Source: an uncultured Bacteroidales bacterium (lineage in GTDB: Bacteria > Bacteroidota > Bacteroidia > Bacteroidales > UBA932). From it: a DNA stretch of 64,000 bases. The stretch is from assembly GCA_934717185.1 (NCBI GenBank), contig CAKUYQ010000002.1, positions 62,001-126,000 of the forward strand. The letters run 5' to 3'. How positions within the stretch are numbered: position 1 is the stretch's first letter; each line of letters starts with the position of its first letter. Positions 28,686 through 37,410 of the stretch are shown in pieces. A program made the position numbers and the translations under genes. The notes beneath the pieces were generated by a model. It was given only the letters and a program-made list of their open reading frames with translations. It made no database searches and was not told the DNA's origin.

Positions 28686-29102
28686 ATGGATAGAATAAAT
28701 GTTGATATAAACGAAACAGAGATTTTTAATCTTTATCCGGAAGTACTGGAAACGTTACTCAAAGACCATACGACAGGACGGAATATCTTTTGGGCAACGG
28801 ATTCGTATGCACATAGAGGAGATGGATTTCAGTATAGTGATGCCATAACAGTTGGGCATATTATTGGCGAAAACGGGATGGTGATACGACCGCGTGCCTT
28901 GAAGAGCAAGGACGAACAGACGGAACGGACAAAGGAAATGGCAGAGGTATTTACTCCGTCATGGGTTTGTAATGCTCAAAACAATCTTGTGGACGAGGCT
29001 TGGTTCGGAAGGAAAGATGTATTCAACACCGTTGACGACACGCAGCATACATGGATGGCCAATCCCGACAGAATTACTTTCCCGAATAACTGTAATCGGT
29101 AA
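28686..29102 (+). pseudogene. Truncated restriction-modification DNA methyltransferase-like gene (5' part only)
   Basis: From ATG 28686, 138 codons remain: DRINVDINETEIFNLYPEVLETLL, NIFWATDSYAH, RALKSKDEQTERTKEMAEVFTPSWVCNAQNNLVDEAWFGRKDVFN. The EVFTPxWVCNxQN stretch is the start of a family of adenine-specific methyltransferase/restriction subunits common in Bacteroides (recalled, not searched). Full members go on for several hundred residues with the NPPY motif, which is absent here. The reading frame stops at 29102, just where an inverted repeat with a ten-C tract begins. I take it as a remnant cut off by rearrangement; no continuation is found in other frames downstream. Confidence 0.7.
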
Positions 29103-29134
29103 CTTTGCCTCCCCCCCCCCGAAAATGGCAAAGT
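29102..29134. repeat. Inverted repeat around a ten-C tract
   Basis: ACTTTGCC (29102-29109) and GGCAAAGT (29127-29134) flank T, ten C, GAAAAT. The left arm overlaps the end of the truncated methyltransferase-like frame. It may be the end of an insertion element or a recombination scar. Confidence 0.7.
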
Positions 29135-29195
29135 AAAATCCACCCCAAAAAAAGGAAAAAATCATTTTGTGAGATTTATGATAGTTATTTTTTAC

Positions 29196-29203
29196 TATTT
29201 TTG
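29196..29203 (+). promoter_or_regulatory. -7 element before RNA gene copy 2
   Basis: TATTTTTG, an exact TAnnTTTG match, 19 bp before the 192-bp identical block. A TTG at 29167-29169 is six bases further away than ideal. Confidence 0.55.
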
Positions 29204-29209
29204 CAGCGG

Positions 29210-29427
29210 GTAGGGTGTACTCTATCCAAGACATATTTTGAAATTTAAGAGGCGTTATGCTTATCTTGTTAATGGAAACCTGAGAAATTTCTAATTACGA
29301 ACAAAGATAGCATAGTGGTTCTCGCTCTATAGCGTGGGCTGCTTTTCCATATCTGTTCGTAAAGGTTTTCTCAGGACCCCCATTAAGGACGTGGCATTTG
29401 CAGTTCCACGCTTCTTTATTTTTTTTA
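29210..29427 (+). ncRNA. Structured RNA gene, copy 2, with intrinsic terminator
   Basis: It is identical to copy 1 over 29222-29413 and so has the same rod-like fold. The 3' hairpin CGTGG/CCACG (about 29390-29411) is followed by CTTCTTTATTTTTTTT, a good intrinsic terminator. With the TATTTTTG box upstream this gives a complete independent transcription unit of about 215 nt with no protein frame. The family is unknown to me; a 6S-like RNA or the Bacteroidales-1 motif should be tested. Confidence 0.65.
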
Positions 29428-29467
29428 AGGTCTTGGGGAACTGAAAGGCCTCTTAAACAAACTCATT

Positions 29468-29869
29468 ATGAGAAAAATGAAATTTTTATTTTTTATGGGA
29501 TTATTATCTATGATCCTTGGTATTAGTGCATGTTCAAAAAGCGATGACAAAGTAGAAACCGGGAACAGTTCAATTGTTGGTGTGTGGGAGGTTTCAAATG
29601 TGACAATCAATGGTCATAAAAGTGATTTGCAAGTAGAATTCAAATCTAACAAAAAAGGTGTAATGACGGCCAAGTATTTAGATGGAACAGACCCCGATTC
29701 TTATAATTTTGAATACGTTGTAATGGAGGAAGAGGGTGGATATAATTGCTTGACCATAATTTGGACAGGAACACAATATCTCATTTATCAAGGTAATACT
29801 GAATATGATGTTACAATAACACCTACCAGATTGACTTGGGGAAGGTATACATATACGCGCATTAAATAA
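29468..29869 (+). CDS. Small lipoprotein, lipocalin-like
   Basis: The 133-residue protein has a lipoprotein signal peptide with lipobox ISAC (Cys22). The mature part begins with a Ser/Asp-rich linker, then IVGVWEVSNVTINGHKSDLQVEFKSNKKGVMTAKY and ends LTWGRYTYTRIK. The GxWxxS...F...G pattern is that of small lipocalin-like domains common in Bacteroidales lipoproteins. It should sit on a membrane facing the periplasm or surface. No function is known. It starts 40 bp after the terminator of RNA copy 2. Confidence 0.7.
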   Translation: MRKMKFLFFMGLLSMILGISACSKSDDKVETGNSSIVGVWEVSNVTINGHKSDLQVEFKSNKKGVMTAKYLDGTDPDSYNFEYVVMEEEGGYNCLTIIWTGTQYLIYQGNTEYDVTITPTRLTWGRYTYTRIK

Positions 29870-29878
29870 TTGTAATTT

Positions 29879-30037
29879 AGTAAGCGTTAAAAAATAAGTT
29901 GGTAAAGATTTAGCAGTATTTTTGAGGATAGATGTCTTTTTGAAGATGGAGTGTGCCGGTGGCACATGACTGATGAGAAAAGAAATATAGACCGAAAAGA
30001 CAATTAAAGATTACCAAGTTATTTTTTTAAGATTACT
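29879..30037. mobile_element. MITE-like repeat, copy A (159 bp)
   Basis: The ends form imperfect terminal inverted repeats: left GTTAAAAAATAAGTTGGTAA, right (reverse complement) CTTAAAAAAATAACTTGGTA. The centre has the palindrome GTGTGCCGGTGGCACAT. Copy C (42832-42990) is almost identical; copy B (31887-31992) lacks about 50 internal bases. There is no coding frame in it. Confidence 0.7.
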
Positions 30038-30047
30038 TAAGCACAGT

Positions 30048-30095
30048 AAAGTCCGCAAACGGAAGCAAACAATTGCTGCCATTTGCGGACTTTTT
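30048..30095 (+). terminator. Strong intrinsic terminator after the lipoprotein gene
   Basis: AAAGTCCGCAAA (30048-30059) pairs perfectly with TTTGCGGACTTT (30082-30093), with inner pairing GCA/TGC, followed by a T-run. It separates the lipoprotein from the convergent gpmI gene. Confidence 0.8.
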
Positions 30096-30142
30096 CTGCT
30101 CTTCAAAACGGCCAATGCTAAAGCCAAAGCCAACGTCCTTTA

Positions 30143-31663
30143 CTATAAACTAACAAGGCACTTCCCTGTCATCGCGTCGGGCTGCTTAATGCCCATAAGT
30201 TTTAATATTGTAGGTGCGATATCTGCCAATATTCCATTCTTTACAGATTTAACATCGTTGTCTACAACTATAAACGGTACAGGGTTTAGCGAATGTGCAG
30301 TATTAGGTGTGCCATCATCATTTATAGCATGATCTGCATTGCCATGGTCTGCTGTAATGAGCACTGTATAATTGTTCTTGCGTGCAACGTCAACAACCTC
30401 GCCGGCAAGTCTGTCTATAGTCTCTACAGCTTTCTCTATTGCGGCATAGACACCTGTATGTCCAACCATATCTCCATTGGCAAAATTTAGGATAATAAGA
30501 TCCTCCTTCTGGGTATTGAGCACATCTATAAGCTTTTGCGCAACCTCCGGAGCACTCATCTCCGGCTTAAGATCGTATGTTGCTACCTTAGGTGAGTTTA
30601 CCAAAATTCTGTCTTCGTTGGCAAAAGGTTCCTCACGTCCACCGTTAAAGAAGAAGGTTACATGGGCATATTTCTCTGTCTCGGCAATCCTCAGCTGTCT
30701 CTTGCCTGCCTCTGCCACTACCTCTCCAAGTGTCTGCTGAACATTCTCTTTATTGAAAAGTATCTTTACTCCGGTAAATTTATCATCGTATGGGGTAAGG
30801 CAACAGTAATACAACGGAATTGTCTTCATTCCAAATTCAGGCATATCTGCTTGTGTAAGCACAGAGGTTATCTCACGCGCCCTGTCGTTCCTAAAGTTAA
30901 AGAAGACAACAGCATCACCCTCTTTAAGCAGGCCTATAGGTTTTGAATCCTCCACTATGGCAACAGGTTTCACAAACTCGTCTGTAACATCCTCTTTATA
31001 TGATGCCTCCATAGCTTCAACAGCAGATGTAAAATGCGCTCCTTTACCATAGACAAGAAGGTCGTACGCCTCCTTTACCCTCTCCCATCTCTTATCTCTG
31101 TCCATTGCATAAAAACGTCCCACAACAGATGCAATTTTGCCCGTACTTTTCTGCATATGAGCCTGCAACGCCTCTACAAAGCCTTTACCGCTCTTTGGAT
31201 CTGTGTCTCGCCCATCCATAAAGCAGTGTACATAAACCTCTTTAAGTCCATATTCAGCAGCCACATCCAACATGGCAAACAGGTGATATATAGAGCTGTG
31301 TACGCCACCGTCGGAAAGCAGTCCCATAAAATGAAGCGCCTTTCCGCTCTCCTTTGCATAGTCATAAACAGCTTTTACCTCTGCATTTTTCAACAAAGTT
31401 TTCTCTTTGCAGGCTTTATTTATTTTTACAAGATCCTGATAAACCACTCTTCCTGCTCCTATGTTAAGGTGTCCCACCTCTGAGTTTCCCATCTGACCTG
31501 CAGGAAGTCCTACATCCTCTCCGCTGGCGCTCAATTGTGAATGAGGATATTTTGCCATTAACGCATCTATATGAGGTTCACCCTGAGTATAGATTGCATT
31601 GGATTTATCATGTTTACCAATTCCCCATCCATCAAGAATCATTAAAAGTACTTTTTTCTCCAT
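30143..31663 (-). CDS. gpmI: 2,3-bisphosphoglycerate-independent phosphoglycerate mutase
   Basis: The 506-residue protein is full length. It starts [14 protein letters not shown], with the first metal Asp, has [19 protein letters not shown], whose Ser carries the phosphate (about residue 62), the [14 protein letters not shown] segment, and [31 protein letters not shown] near the C-terminus with the Mn2+ ligands. It interconverts 3- and 2-phosphoglycerate in glycolysis. A leftward -7 box TAACTTTGC lies at 31744-31752. Its stop codon lies in a short composite-repeat tail (30113-30140). Confidence 0.97.
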   Translation of the reverse strand: MEKKVLLMILDGWGIGKHDKSNAIYTQGEPHIDALMAKYPHSQLSASGEDVGLPAGQMGNSEVGHLNIGAGRVVYQDLVKINKACKEKTLLKNAEVKAVYDYAKESGKALHFMGLLSDGGVHSSIYHLFAMLDVAAEYGLKEVYVHCFMDGRDTDPKSGKGFVEALQAHMQKSTGKIASVVGRFYAMDRDKRWERVKEAYDLLVYGKGAHFTSAVEAMEASYKEDVTDEFVKPVAIVEDSKPIGLLKEGDAVVFFNFRNDRAREITSVLTQADMPEFGMKTIPLYYCCLTPYDDKFTGVKILFNKENVQQTLGEVVAEAGKRQLRIAETEKYAHVTFFFNGGREEPFANEDRILVNSPKVATYDLKPEMSAPEVAQKLIDVLNTQKEDLIILNFANGDMVGHTGVYAAIEKAVETIDRLAGEVVDVARKNNYTVLITADHGNADHAINDDGTPNTAHSLNPVPFIVVDNDVKSVKNGILADIAPTILKLMGIKQPDAMTGKCLVSL

Positions 31664-31743
31664 ATAATTCTTATTTTTGTCTTTAGATTTATAATGATGG
31701 CCAAGGTTCGTTTTACGTAGCTTTCAAACCATCATTCTACGCC

Positions 31744-31752
31744 GCAAAGTTA
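31744..31752 (-). promoter_or_regulatory. -7 promoter element for gpmI
   Basis: The minus strand reads TAACTTTGC, an exact TAnnTTTGC match, about 80 bp before the gpmI start. The rest of the gap 31664-32080 holds MITE-like copy B and no gene. Confidence 0.55.
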
Positions 31753-31886
31753 AGAAACTGTTTTGATTATTAGCTCACAGATGTTCAGCTTTTCATTGCC
31801 ACAGTCCAACCATATAAGTCTATGTTCGGTTGGCTTATTGAAAAGGGACAGATCCGGGCAGTTTTATAAAGGCAGTTTTGGATTTA

Positions 31887-31992
31887 AGTAAGCGTTAAAA
31901 ATAAGTTGGTAAAGATTTAGCAGTATTTTTGAGAAAAGAAATATAGACCGAAAAGACAATTAAAGATTACCAAGTTATTTTTTTAAGATTAC
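31887..31992. mobile_element. MITE-like repeat, copy B (internally deleted, 106 bp)
   Basis: It has the same terminal inverted repeats as copies A and C but lacks the central part with the GTGTGCC/GGCACAC palindrome; the junction is TTTTTGA/GAAAAG. It lies about 90 bp upstream of rnr. Confidence 0.7.
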
Positions 31993-32080
31993 CAAATAGA
32001 AGTACAATAACAAATGTTTTAATCGGCTGTTTTTATTTTCGTAAGAAAATTCGGCATAACAAGAACAAGTATAGGATACT

Positions 32081-34387
32081 ATGGGAAAAAGAAATGGAAC
32101 TGCATCAGATAAGCAGAGAAGAGTTGAGAGAAATGAACGCAAAAAAAGAGCTGCATCAAAGGCAGGCAGCAGGAGAGGAAAGGAGGGTTTGTCGGGAAGC
32201 AGAGGGGCTAAAAAAAGCTCATTTAAGACAAGGGGGGCAAGGATTGTTGAGGAGGTTATCGGCAGGGTTGCCCTTAACAGAGAGGGATATGGTTTTATTA
32301 TAGTTCCCGACAGAGAATCCGATGTTTTTGTAAGTGCATCCAAGTTGAGAGGTGCGCTTAACAACGACACCGTTAGGGTGGGCGTGTACAAAAGTTCACC
32401 GCGGAAGGGTGATCTGAAGAACGAGGGGGAGGTTCTTGAGGTGGTTGAACGTTCCAAAAAACCTCATATTGGCATCTTACAGATAGTTGGCAACAATGCC
32501 TGGGTAATTGTGGAGAGTCGCACAATGCCTTATGACATAAAGGTTACAGGTGGTAACTACTCAGATGAAGATAACGGCAAAAAGGTTGCGATTTTAGTAA
32601 CAGAATGGCACAGAGGAGAGGATTATCCGAGCGGGGAGATTGTGGATGTACTTGGCGAGCCTGGAGACAATAATACGGAGATGCACGCGATTCTTACCGA
32701 ATACGGTCTTCCTTACAAATTCCCAAAGGAGGTTGAGGATGCTGCTGCAAAGATTCCGGTTGAGATACCTAAGGATGAGATAAAGCGCAGAAGGGATTTT
32801 AGAAACACCCTTACATTTACCATAGATCCTTTTGATGCCAAAGATTTTGACGATGCCTTGTCTTTAAAGCAGTTGGAGAACGGCAATTGGGAGGTTGGCG
32901 TTCATATTGCGGATGTTACCAATTATGTAAAGCCGGGAGATATTGTAGATAAAGAGGCTGTTGAGAGGGGGACATCTGTCTATTTGGTAGACCGAACCAT
33001 TCCAATGCTTCCGGAGGTGCTCTCAAATAATCTGTGTTCGTTACGCCCGAATGAGGAGAAGCTCACCTATTCTGCCGTTTTTGAGATGACAGACACAGGA
33101 AAGGTAGTGAATGAGTGGTTCGGCCGCACAATAATCAATTCCTGCAGACGGTTTGCTTACGAGCAGGCTCAAAAGGTTATTGATACAGAGGGGGAGAATA
33201 TCATTGAATATGAGTACCAAAAGGTGGCTAACGATATGGGAGAGCCGGTAGATACGCCGGTTCCTGTTGTAAAGAAGGTTACAGGCAGGCGTGTAAAGGG
33301 GGTACGCCGTTCAGACAAAGAGGTTGCCATTGCTATCCTTCAACTACACAAACTTGCTACAATTCTGCGCAAGGAGCGTTTTGAAGCAGGTTCCATTAGC
33401 TTTGAAAGGCCGGAGATGAAGGTTATTGTTGATTCTAACGGCAAACCTGTGGATGTAAAACAGAAGATAACATCGGAGGCCAACTGGCTTATTGAGGAGT
33501 TCATGCTTTTAGCCAACAAAAAGGTAGCAGAGTTTGTAACTAAGAAGATGCGGATTAAAGAGCCTACTTTTGTCTACAGGGTTCATGATCAACCGGATGC
33601 CGACAAGATACAGCAACTACGCAATTTTATAAAACATTTTGGATATCATCTTGCGCCTGCCAACAATCCACATGAATTGGCATTGGCTCTCAATAAGTTA
33701 TTGGAGAGCATTAAGGATAAACCGGAGGCCGGGGCTATTGAGATTCTTGCGCTGCGATCTATGGCAAGGGCAAAATATACAACAGACAACATAGGACACT
33801 ACGGTTTGGGATTTGCCTATTATACCCATTTCACCTCCCCTATCCGCCGTCTTCCGGACATGATGGTTCACAGGCTGCTTACCCACTATTTGGATAAAGG
33901 CAAGTCTGTAAACAAGGAGAAATATGAGGAGCTTTGCAAACAGGCATCTGAAAGGGAGCAGGTTGCCACCGATGCGGAAAGGAGCAGCATAAAATACAAG
34001 ATGGCCGAATATATGCAGGAGAGGGTTGGCGAGGAGTATGACGGAACTATATCGGGTATAACGGAATGGGGAATGTATGTAGAGGTTGACCCAACCAAGA
34101 TAGAGGGTATGGTTATGCTCCGCAACATTAAAGAGGACTATTTCATTTATGACGAGGAGACATTTGCCCTTTACGGCAAATCCACCCGCAAGAGATTTAC
34201 CCTTGGAGACAGGGTTAGAATAAAGGTTGCGCGGGTAAATCTTGAGCAGAAACTCATAGACTATGAACTTATATGGGATCCTGCCTGGAACAAAAAGAGC
34301 AGAGGTGAAAGCTCAACTAAAGGCTCAAATAAAGGCTCAGCTAAAAGTAAGAGTACAGCAAAACGTTCAAGAGGTAATAACAGATAG
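32081..34387 (+). CDS. rnr: Ribonuclease R
   Basis: The 768-residue protein has a basic N-terminal extension (KRNGTASDKQRRVERNERKK), cold-shock domains (ALNREGYGFIIVPD, residues about 66-79), the RNB catalytic domain with DPFDAKDFDDALSL (about 249-262, the metal-binding aspartates), GHYGLGFAYYTHFTSPIRRLPDMMVHR, an S1 domain (GTISGITEWGMYVEVD), and a Lys/Ser-rich tail (GSNKGSAKSKSTAKRS). It degrades structured RNA 3' to 5' and takes part in tmRNA-linked decay. The PqqD-like gene starts 13 bp after its stop, so the RiPP-like operon may be transcribed from the rnr promoter. A CTTCCCGACAA copy is at 32189-32199. Confidence 0.97.
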   Translation: MGKRNGTASDKQRRVERNERKKRAASKAGSRRGKEGLSGSRGAKKSSFKTRGARIVEEVIGRVALNREGYGFIIVPDRESDVFVSASKLRGALNNDTVRVGVYKSSPRKGDLKNEGEVLEVVERSKKPHIGILQIVGNNAWVIVESRTMPYDIKVTGGNYSDEDNGKKVAILVTEWHRGEDYPSGEIVDVLGEPGDNNTEMHAILTEYGLPYKFPKEVEDAAAKIPVEIPKDEIKRRRDFRNTLTFTIDPFDAKDFDDALSLKQLENGNWEVGVHIADVTNYVKPGDIVDKEAVERGTSVYLVDRTIPMLPEVLSNNLCSLRPNEEKLTYSAVFEMTDTGKVVNEWFGRTIINSCRRFAYEQAQKVIDTEGENIIEYEYQKVANDMGEPVDTPVPVVKKVTGRRVKGVRRSDKEVAIAILQLHKLATILRKERFEAGSISFERPEMKVIVDSNGKPVDVKQKITSEANWLIEEFMLLANKKVAEFVTKKMRIKEPTFVYRVHDQPDADKIQQLRNFIKHFGYHLAPANNPHELALALNKLLESIKDKPEAGAIEILALRSMARAKYTTDNIGHYGLGFAYYTHFTSPIRRLPDMMVHRLLTHYLDKGKSVNKEKYEELCKQASEREQVATDAERSSIKYKMAEYMQERVGEEYDGTISGITEWGMYVEVDPTKIEGMVMLRNIKEDYFIYDEETFALYGKSTRKRFTLGDRVRIKVARVNLEQKLIDYELIWDPAWNKKSRGESSTKGSNKGSAKSKSTAKRSRGNNR

Positions 34388-34400
34388 AAACATATTAATT

Positions 34401-34670
34401 ATGCACTTAGACAACACATACAATATTAAAGAGATTGCAGGGGAAAAGGTAATTATACTACGCTCAAAGGCAGGTGCAGACATGACAAAACTTATCTCCT
34501 TTAATACCACATCAGAGAAGCTATGGAATGAATTTATAAATAAGGATTTTACCGTTAAGGATGCTGCAGACTTTCTTGTAAAGGAGTACGGCATAGACCC
34601 GGAAAAAGCCTATAAGGATTCTGCCGCATGGGCAGAGAAGATGAAAGAATGCAGCCTCCTTAAAGAGTAA
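34401..34670 (+). CDS. PqqD-family protein (RiPP recognition element)
   Basis: The 89-residue protein starts HLDNTYNIKEIAGEKVIILRSKAGADMTKLISFNTTSEKLWNEF and continues FTVKDAADFLVKEYGIDPEKAYKDSAAWAEKMKECSLL: a short three-stranded wing plus helices, as in PqqD and other RiPP recognition elements, which bind the leader of a precursor peptide. It lacks any fused enzyme. ATG 34401 is the sensible start; the frame extends back into rnr. It is the first gene of a four-gene run with an ABC exporter, an HPr-kinase-like protein and an S26 peptidase. No precursor peptide gene is visible beside it. Confidence 0.8.
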   Translation: MHLDNTYNIKEIAGEKVIILRSKAGADMTKLISFNTTSEKLWNEFINKDFTVKDAADFLVKEYGIDPEKAYKDSAAWAEKMKECSLLKE

Positions 34671-34731
34671 TGTTTGCATGATTTACAGCTACTTATAAGC
34701 TAATCATTAAGGATTTAAGCAATCTTGCCGA

Positions 34732-36492
34732 ATGCTAACAGATATTTATAGAATGCTGCCGCCGCAGAATAGGAGAAGTTTAGTGCCTATGACTCTCATA
34801 ATCTTGAGCAAAACGTTGCTCGAGCTTGTGGGCATAGCGGTAATTCTTCCTGTTTTTTATCTGTTTGTACAGCCCGATGCTGTAAATTCTTCCATTTTTC
34901 ATAGGATATCTGAACTCTGCAGCAATACCGCAGGAAGCCTGATGCTAATCATCTGCTGCACAATAGCGATACTTGTATTAAAGACAGCAATAATATTATG
35001 GCTTACAAGAATACAGAACAGGTTTCTGTTCAGCCTTTACAAACACTACTCTTCGCAGCTGCTTGTGAACTATTACAACAGAGGATTTATGGCTGTAAAG
35101 GAGTTCCCGGCATCTGACTTTGCCTACAAGACAAACTCTGTCTGCTTGGTTTTTGTAAACAACGTCTTGGCCCCTGCATTCGGCATTGCGGCAGACGGCA
35201 TGATATTGATTTTCATCCTCATATTCGCCTTTATACTCTCTCCTGTTATCTGCATTGCAATAATTGCATGTGCAGTTCCAACCATACTGCTCTACACGTT
35301 CTTTGTAAAGAAAAAGATAGTAAAATACGGCCGGCTCGAGTTTGAGGCCAAAAAAGAGCAATACAACACCATAACCAACACATTCAGAGGGTATCCCGAG
35401 ATGGTTGTAAACAATGTTTTTCCCGTTATGCAGCAAAAGTTCTCCAACGGCTTGGATACAATTGCAGACACCTCTGTAAACTATACGACCTACAGGCAGA
35501 TCCCAAGCTATCTCATGGAGATAAGCGTTGTTCTTTGCGCCGGCATACTCACATTGGTGCAGATGCAGCAGATTATCGATATTCCAGGAGCCATTGCCCT
35601 GTTTGGGGTAGCCGCCATAAAGGTTCTCCCGTCTATAAAGAATATCATTGCATCCTGGACATCAATAAAGAACTCTACCTACACTGTTGAGACCATAAAG
35701 GAGGCATTAGAGTATAAACCCAATACAATTAAACCCAACCCGGCGGAGCAACTATCCCAAGGAGTTGATTTTGAAAAACTTGAACTTAGAAACATATCTT
35801 TCTCGTTCGCTTCCCGACAAATTTTCTCCAATTACAGTCTCATCTTAAAGAAGGGAGAGAAGTTGGGGATAAGAGGGGTATCCGGAGGAGGGAAAAGCAC
35901 CCTGTTCAATATAATGTTGGGACTTTATCCGGTGCAGAGTGGAGCTGTTCTGCTAAATGGTAAGCCGCTTGCGGCAAATACAGCCCAATGGAACAATATG
36001 TGCGGATATGTCCCACAGGAGGTATTTATAATGGATGCCTCAATAGCAGAGAATATTGCTCTCGACATTAATTTTAACGTCAAGAGAAGGCAGAACATAA
36101 CGCTCAAGGATCTTCTGTCAAACAAAGATGACAGGAACATTGAATTTTTTATAGAGAAGAGCGTATTGGAACGTCTGCATCGAGTTATAGAACTTGCTCG
36201 GCTCAAAGAGTTCGTTGATTCGCTTCCACATGGTATCTATACGGTTGTAGGGGATAGCGGATGTAAATTGTCGGGAGGCCAAAAACAGAGATTAGGCATA
36301 GCCCGCGCTCTATTCAAAAATCCTCAGTTGCTGTTTTTCGATGAAGCAACATCTGCCCTTAACAACGAGATGGAAGCAGAGATTACAAATGCCATAGAAA
36401 ATATAACTTTGCAGAACAGAGAGCTTACTGTTGTAATAATAGCCCACAGAGAGAGCTCCCTTAGAATATGCGACAGAATAATAGATGTATAA
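34732..36492 (+). CDS. ABC exporter (fused membrane and ATPase domains)
   Basis: The 586-residue half-transporter has about six membrane segments (residues about 15-300) and a C-terminal ATPase: Walker A RGVSGGGKSTLFNIM (about 380-394), Q-loop GYVPQEVFIMDASIAENIAL, a longer than usual insertion (about 445-485), signature LSGGQKQRLGIARALF (about 513-528), and Walker B LLFFDEATSALN. There is no N-terminal C39 peptidase, so leader removal would need another protease; the S26-type peptidase two genes on is a candidate. The following gene overlaps its end by 8 bp. Export of a small peptide or glycolipid is inferred from context. A CTTCCCGACAA copy is at 35810-35820. Confidence 0.85.
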   Translation: MLTDIYRMLPPQNRRSLVPMTLIILSKTLLELVGIAVILPVFYLFVQPDAVNSSIFHRISELCSNTAGSLMLIICCTIAILVLKTAIILWLTRIQNRFLFSLYKHYSSQLLVNYYNRGFMAVKEFPASDFAYKTNSVCLVFVNNVLAPAFGIAADGMILIFILIFAFILSPVICIAIIACAVPTILLYTFFVKKKIVKYGRLEFEAKKEQYNTITNTFRGYPEMVVNNVFPVMQQKFSNGLDTIADTSVNYTTYRQIPSYLMEISVVLCAGILTLVQMQQIIDIPGAIALFGVAAIKVLPSIKNIIASWTSIKNSTYTVETIKEALEYKPNTIKPNPAEQLSQGVDFEKLELRNISFSFASRQIFSNYSLILKKGEKLGIRGVSGGGKSTLFNIMLGLYPVQSGAVLLNGKPLAANTAQWNNMCGYVPQEVFIMDASIAENIALDINFNVKRRQNITLKDLLSNKDDRNIEFFIEKSVLERLHRVIELARLKEFVDSLPHGIYTVVGDSGCKLSGGQKQRLGIARALFKNPQLLFFDEATSALNNEMEAEITNAIENITLQNRELTVVIIAHRESSLRICDRIIDV

Positions 36493-37399
36493 AGAGATGA
36501 CTCAGAATTACAGAATTGCAGACAAGATACTTAAGGTTATATTCTCAGAGAGATTAGGCAGGTCTCCTTTTGACAATGTGCAAGGTTTTACTCTGTTTAA
36601 AACAGATAATCCTTGCAGCGATACAGATTTGTTGCTCTCGTTCGATACCGGCTGCAGCGTAACAATCCCCATAACGGCAAAAGGTCTGTACAGATTTGAC
36701 TGCGAGGACTATGATTGCACCTTCTACTCATGTAACGGAGAGTACTATTTTAAAATGGACAATGGCAAGGCGGAGCCTTTTAGGATGAAAGCGCTTGTGG
36801 GCCTAAACAACCTGCCCTCTATTGTTGATACAAACTGGGAGCATAACGGTGATTATACAACGTTGCGCTTTGGTCTGTGGATGGCGTTTAATCTTGCATC
36901 TGTGTTTGAACTGGCAGTAGCCATACATTCATCTGCAATTGTCTATAAGGAAAAAGCGTATCTGTTCTTGGGGGAATCGGGGACAGGGAAGAGTACCCAT
37001 ACAAGATTATGGAGAGAAAATGTTAAAGATTGTTTTCTGCTGAATGACGATTCGCCGTTTATTGCAATAAAGCATATAGACGGGAAATATGTTCCGTATC
37101 TCTACGGTTCGCCATGGAGCGGAAAAACTCCCTGCTACAAAGATGCCTCATATCCTATTGGTGGGATTATAAGGCTTTCGCAGGCACCATACAATAAAGC
37201 ATCCCAACAAAGTGTACTCTCTGCTATAGGGGCGGTTATGCCCTCGTTTCCTCCTGCATTCAGCTACGACAAGGTACTACAAGGCAGGGTCTTGGATATT
37301 GTGTCCAAACTCTTAGGTGCAGTTAAGGTATATCATTTGGAGTGCCTTCCAAATAAAGCTGCCGTTGATGAGATTATGGGGCAATTGGGAATAGAATAG
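36485..37399 (+). CDS. HPr-kinase/PEPCK-fold protein (HprK-like)
   Basis: The 304-residue protein has a variable N-terminal half and a C-terminal kinase part: AVAIHSSAIVYKEKAYLFLGESGTGKSTHTRLW (about residues 142-175, with the P-loop GESGTGKS), FLLNDDSPFIAI (about 184-195, acidic metal/catalytic pair), and YGSPWSGKTPCY. This is the HprK fold without the HPr-binding region of true HPr kinase. Similar proteins sit in lasso-peptide and related clusters, where one kind phosphorylates the peptide. The start overlaps the ABC gene by 8 bp (an alternative ATG lies at 36497). Substrate unknown. Confidence 0.75.
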   Translation: MYKEMTQNYRIADKILKVIFSERLGRSPFDNVQGFTLFKTDNPCSDTDLLLSFDTGCSVTIPITAKGLYRFDCEDYDCTFYSCNGEYYFKMDNGKAEPFRMKALVGLNNLPSIVDTNWEHNGDYTTLRFGLWMAFNLASVFELAVAIHSSAIVYKEKAYLFLGESGTGKSTHTRLWRENVKDCFLLNDDSPFIAIKHIDGKYVPYLYGSPWSGKTPCYKDASYPIGGIIRLSQAPYNKASQQSVLSAIGAVMPSFPPAFSYDKVLQGRVLDIVSKLLGAVKVYHLECLPNKAAVDEIMGQLGIE

Positions 37400-37410
37400 A
37401 ATATGAGTAT

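Noticed and set aside
29102..29210. Phase-variable frameshift at the ten-C tract continuing the methyltransferase
   Set aside because: None of the three frames after the tract continues with family sequence; the gene is cut, not slipped.
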